Shown here piece after piece: positions 22,215 to 24,885 of a DNA stretch of 24,885 nt (position 1 is the stretch's first letter; each line of letters starts with the position of its first letter). Both the position numbers and the translations under genes were made by a program. The DNA is from Bacteroidales bacterium UBA4788 (lineage in GTDB: Bacteria; Bacteroidota; Bacteroidia; Bacteroidales; VadinHA17), in contig DHGW01000047.1 of assembly GCA_002402965.1 (NCBI GenBank), positions 1-24,885 on the forward strand, given 5' to 3'. Under the pieces are notes generated by a model. That model made no database searches. It saw only the letters and a list, made by a program, of their open reading frames with translations, and was not told the origin of the DNA.

Positions 22215-23483
22215 TTATTTCTTCTTCTTCTCCGTGCTGAAGAGAGCCTCCTTGTCAACTACCTCAATCAGGGTTGAGTCAGAGAGCTTCTTGGAGATGG
22301 CGGTAAAGGGCTGTACTATCACATCCTCCCCTTCGGTAAGACCGTCAAGTATCTCGATGTTTACATTGTCCTGTATGCCGGTCTTCACATCACGGGCAAG
22401 TGCATAGGTGCCGTCGGATACAAAGACAAGGGTGCGTATCTGGTCCAGGGCTTCAGGATCCGTGCTCACGGTATCAGTTCGGGTGGTGACGGCCTGGATG
22501 GGCACAGTCAGCACATTGGTCTTGCTGCTGGTGTAAACATCCACCGAGGCGGACATGCCAGGCCTGAAGGGACTGGGACTCTTTTCGGTTATCAGATCTT
22601 CATATGACTCTTTAAGGATGAGTATCCTCACCTTAAAGTTGGTCACCTGGTCAGTGGTGCTTCCAAGGGTGTTCGCCGAATTGGCTATCTCAGTGACTAT
22701 GCCCTTAAAGTCGCGGTCGAGGTAGGCATCCACCTCAACAATGGCAGTGTCACCCAGTTTCACCCTTATGATGTCATTCTCATTGACATCCACCATAACC
22801 TCCATACGGTTCAGGTCTGCAACGCGGAGAACCTCGGTACCGGTCATCATGTTTGCGCCGATGACCCTTTCGCCAAGCTCTACAAGAAGGCTTGAGATGG
22901 TACCGGTCATGGGAGAATAGATTGTGGTCTTCACCAGGTTCTCGTTCGCCTCCTTGAGAGATGCCTCCGAACTCTTCACGGAGTATTCCGCGCTCTGTTT
23001 CTCGGCCAGGGCCATCTTGTACTGTGACTCAGCCTGCTCAAAGTCAGCCTGCGAAATAGTATTCTCTTCGAAGAGTTTCTTGCTTCTGTTGTAAGCCAGT
23101 TCAGCCTGGATCAGCTGCGCCTCCACCTGCGCCAGCCGCGCCTTCGTGGAGTTGAGCGTGGCGGCTGCACGGTCGCGTGATGAGATATAAATCTCAGGCT
23201 TGATCTTGAAGAGAAGGGTGCCTTTCTGCACGAAATCGCCCTCCTTGACTGGCAGTTCAACAATCTCACCGGATACATCTGGACTGATCTTCACCTCGGT
23301 CTCGGGCTGGATCTTGCCGTTGGCAGTGACCGCTTCTATGATGGGGTTGACAGTCACCTTCTCGATGGCTACCTTGACTGTTGCCTCTTTGCCGAACCAG
23401 CCCGCCTTCTTTCCTACGACGGCGAGGATGATGAGGAATATTACAGTGGGAAGGAGGATTTTAAGAATCTTATTGTCTTTCAT
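22215..23483 (-). CDS. HlyD/MacA-type periplasmic adaptor protein of an efflux system
   Basis: A 422-residue membrane fusion protein with an N-terminal membrane segment (about 8-24), lipoyl half-domains (about 60-97, SPDVSGEIVELPVKEGDFV, and 185-222, SPMTGTISSLLVELGERV), a helical hairpin between them (about 100-183, EAQLIQAELAYNRSKKL) and a beta-barrel region (about 225-320). The C-terminus is lysine-rich (EKKKK). It should link an inner membrane pump to the TolC-type channel encoded 20 bases upstream. No pump gene follows: the next gene is tsaB. The uncleaved N-terminal anchor suggests a MacA-like ABC system, but an RND system is not excluded. Confidence 0.92.
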   Translation of the reverse strand: MKDNKILKILLPTVIFLIILAVVGKKAGWFGKEATVKVAIEKVTVNPIIEAVTANGKIQPETEVKISPDVSGEIVELPVKEGDFVQKGTLLFKIKPEIYISSRDRAAATLNSTKARLAQVEAQLIQAELAYNRSKKLFEENTISQADFEQAESQYKMALAEKQSAEYSVKSSEASLKEANENLVKTTIYSPMTGTISSLLVELGERVIGANMMTGTEVLRVADLNRMEVMVDVNENDIIRVKLGDTAIVEVDAYLDRDFKGIVTEIANSANTLGSTTDQVTNFKVRILILKESYEDLITEKSPSPFRPGMSASVDVYTSSKTNVLTVPIQAVTTRTDTVSTDPEALDQIRTLVFVSDGTYALARDVKTGIQDNVNIEILDGLTEGEDVIVQPFTAISKKLSDSTLIEVVDKEALFSTEKKKK

Positions 23484-23503
23484 TGGATGATAGTTTACTG
23501 GTA

Positions 23504-24871
23504 TTATTTGGCAAGGATGGTAATGTGTTCGAGGGTGAGGGGAATCCCTTTATAGAAGTCAAGGACCTTTGTCTTAAAGACATACTCGTATTTAGCCTGG
23601 GCCATTTCGCTCTGCGCGTTGAGGAGCAGGGTCTTTGACTGGTTGTATTCAACGGCGGTGACCATGCCTACACCCAGTTTCTGTTCGGCGTAGCGGAATG
23701 CCTCCTCCATTGAGGTGACCGCCTTCTGGCTGACATGGTATTTTTTGAGGGCCCCGCTGGCATCAGTGGCTGCCTGCTGTATGTTCTTGTAAAGCTGTTT
23801 CCTGGTGTTTTCAAGTGCGTACTTTGAGTTCTCAATTCCCAGCTTTGAATTTTTAATGCCGGTATTGACCTGCCAGCCGTTGAAGATCGGAACGTTAAGC
23901 GAAAAACCAAGACCGTAATTGAGGTTGTCAGTCAGCTGATCCCCAAAGGGGTATTTTTCTTGTGTGACAGGCCTGAGGCGCATGTCCGAATAGCCTGTTG
24001 ACATGGAGGCGCCGAGGCTCAGCCGCGGGCTCCTGTTGCCACGTGCGATTGCCAGGTCGTATTCCGCGCTCTTCAGCTGGTATTCCGCACTCAGAATCTC
24101 CGGGCGGGTCTTTTCAGCTATTGAGAAGATGGCGGCAGAATTTCCGTCTACCGCCTCATCCCTGACAGTGATGGCCGGGATGGCGATGCTGAAACCGTCC
24201 GCGCTCTGAAGCTCAAGCATCTGGGCGAGGGTGAGGAGTGACAGGGTTAACTGGTTCTGAAGGTTCACCAGCTGCAGCTCCTCGCGGGCTGCCTGGGCTT
24301 CGATATCGAGCAGGTTACCGCGGGCGAGGCTGCCTGCCTCAACCAACTTGCCTGTCCGGTCTATCTGCTGCCTGGTAAGCTCCACCTGCGCCTCGGTAGC
24401 CGAGACAAGCTCCTGGTTGAGAAGTATCTGAAGATAGGCAAGCGCTATATTCAGGGAGATGTCGTCACGGAATTGCTCCAGATCCTGCTCGCTGGCCAGT
24501 ACCTGGTATTTGTTCTTCTGTATTGTGTTGTAGTTCACCAGACCCCTGAAGAGTGTCACATTGCTTCCGGCGTAGAAGTTGTTTGACTGGACGGTCTCGT
24601 TCTCCGTGAACTCGTATGTCGTCTCGTCAAGAGCACGCCCGAAGGCATAGTTGTGCGATGCACTTCCGTTGAGAGTCGGAAGCAGGTTCAGCTTCGACTG
24701 CTCCAGGGCAGTGACCTGATACTCAGTCATAATCTCCTGCTGCTTTATCCGGATGTTGTTCTGAAGGGCATGCGAGATGCACTCCTCCAGTGTCCAGGCC
24801 TTTTGCTGAGAAAACAGTGCAAGCGGACTCAACATAAGGATAAAGCCCAGAGAGAGAATCTTTCTTTTCAT
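23504..24871 (-). CDS. TolC-family outer membrane efflux protein
   Basis: A 455-residue protein with a signal peptide (about 1-21, ending LALFS) and two outer-membrane-efflux repeats. The first opens with WTLEECISHALQNNIRIKQQ, the usual TolC-family beginning; the second contains RPEILSAEYQLKSAEYDLAI and GFSLNVPIFNGWQ. Long helices with few prolines fit the periplasmic tunnel. It forms the outer membrane channel of a tripartite exporter and is the first gene in the window of the run TolC, adaptor, tsaB, DUF3108, efp, phosphatase. Only 14 bases remain upstream, so its promoter or any pump gene ahead of it cannot be seen. Confidence 0.93.
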   Translation of the reverse strand: MKRKILSLGFILMLSPLALFSQQKAWTLEECISHALQNNIRIKQQEIMTEYQVTALEQSKLNLLPTLNGSASHNYAFGRALDETTYEFTENETVQSNNFYAGSNVTLFRGLVNYNTIQKNKYQVLASEQDLEQFRDDISLNIALAYLQILLNQELVSATEAQVELTRQQIDRTGKLVEAGSLARGNLLDIEAQAAREELQLVNLQNQLTLSLLTLAQMLELQSADGFSIAIPAITVRDEAVDGNSAAIFSIAEKTRPEILSAEYQLKSAEYDLAIARGNRSPRLSLGASMSTGYSDMRLRPVTQEKYPFGDQLTDNLNYGLGFSLNVPIFNGWQVNTGIKNSKLGIENSKYALENTRKQLYKNIQQAATDASGALKKYHVSQKAVTSMEEAFRYAEQKLGVGMVTAVEYNQSKTLLLNAQSEMAQAKYEYVFKTKVLDFYKGIPLTLEHITILAK

Positions 24872-24885
24872 GTTATTACTGACAG

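Noticed and set aside
1..24885. CRISPR array, tRNA, insertion sequence, phage or toxin-antitoxin module
   Set aside because: I saw no regularly spaced direct repeats, tRNA-like cloverleaf, transposase or integrase motif, or small paired ORFs outside the listed genes.

Overview
This is a chromosomal window of a Bacteroidota (Bacteroidales-like) bacterium. The signs are a SusC-type TonB-dependent receptor with its ECF sigma factor and FecR-type anti-sigma factor, Bacteroidota-type -7 promoter boxes (TAnnTTTG) in place of E. coli-type promoters, little Shine-Dalgarno sequence, and protein starts such as the EF-P N-terminus typical of the phylum. GC content looks moderate and even. I see no tRNA, rRNA, CRISPR array, insertion sequence or phage gene. 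No gene-free stretch exceeds 300 bases; the longest (about 140-180 bases) are described as features or findings.

Layout. (1) 1-2661, minus strand: ECF sigma factor, FecR anti-sigma factor and the N-terminal 263 residues of a SusC-family receptor cut by the left edge. This is a trans-envelope signalling unit that normally senses a substrate and induces its own uptake locus; the ligand cannot be read here. (2) 2843-5214, plus strand: an exported alpha/beta-hydrolase esterase or peptidase with an unassigned C-terminal half, then a HAD phosphatase. (3) 5353-14616, minus strand: an L-rhamnose operon transcribed rhaT, rhaA, FGGY kinase, GH78 alpha-L-rhamnosidase, then an M16 zinc-protease lipoprotein after 42 bases. 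Together these free rhamnose from glycans, import it, isomerise it and phosphorylate it. The aldolase for the last step and a regulator are not in the window. (4) 14766-18894, plus strand: a CvpA-like membrane protein, tyrosyl-tRNA synthetase, a Wzz-like chain-length protein and an O-antigen ligase/polymerase-like protein. (5) 18878-24871, minus strand: a packed run transcribed TolC, HlyD/MacA-type adaptor, TsaB, DUF3108 protein, EF-P and a GAF-PP2C phosphatase. Its 3' end overlaps the ligase gene by 17 bases.

Most genes fall in well-known families, and I do not see a clearly new multi-gene system. The points most worth following are the rhamnose operon with a kinase lacking the classical RhaB N-terminal signature and no aldolase, the stand-alone Wzz/ligase pair, the repeat-bearing intergenic region at 5215-5352, a terminator pointing antisense into the susC leader, and a sigma-factor start codon that probably needs moving because a promoter box lies over the upstream one.
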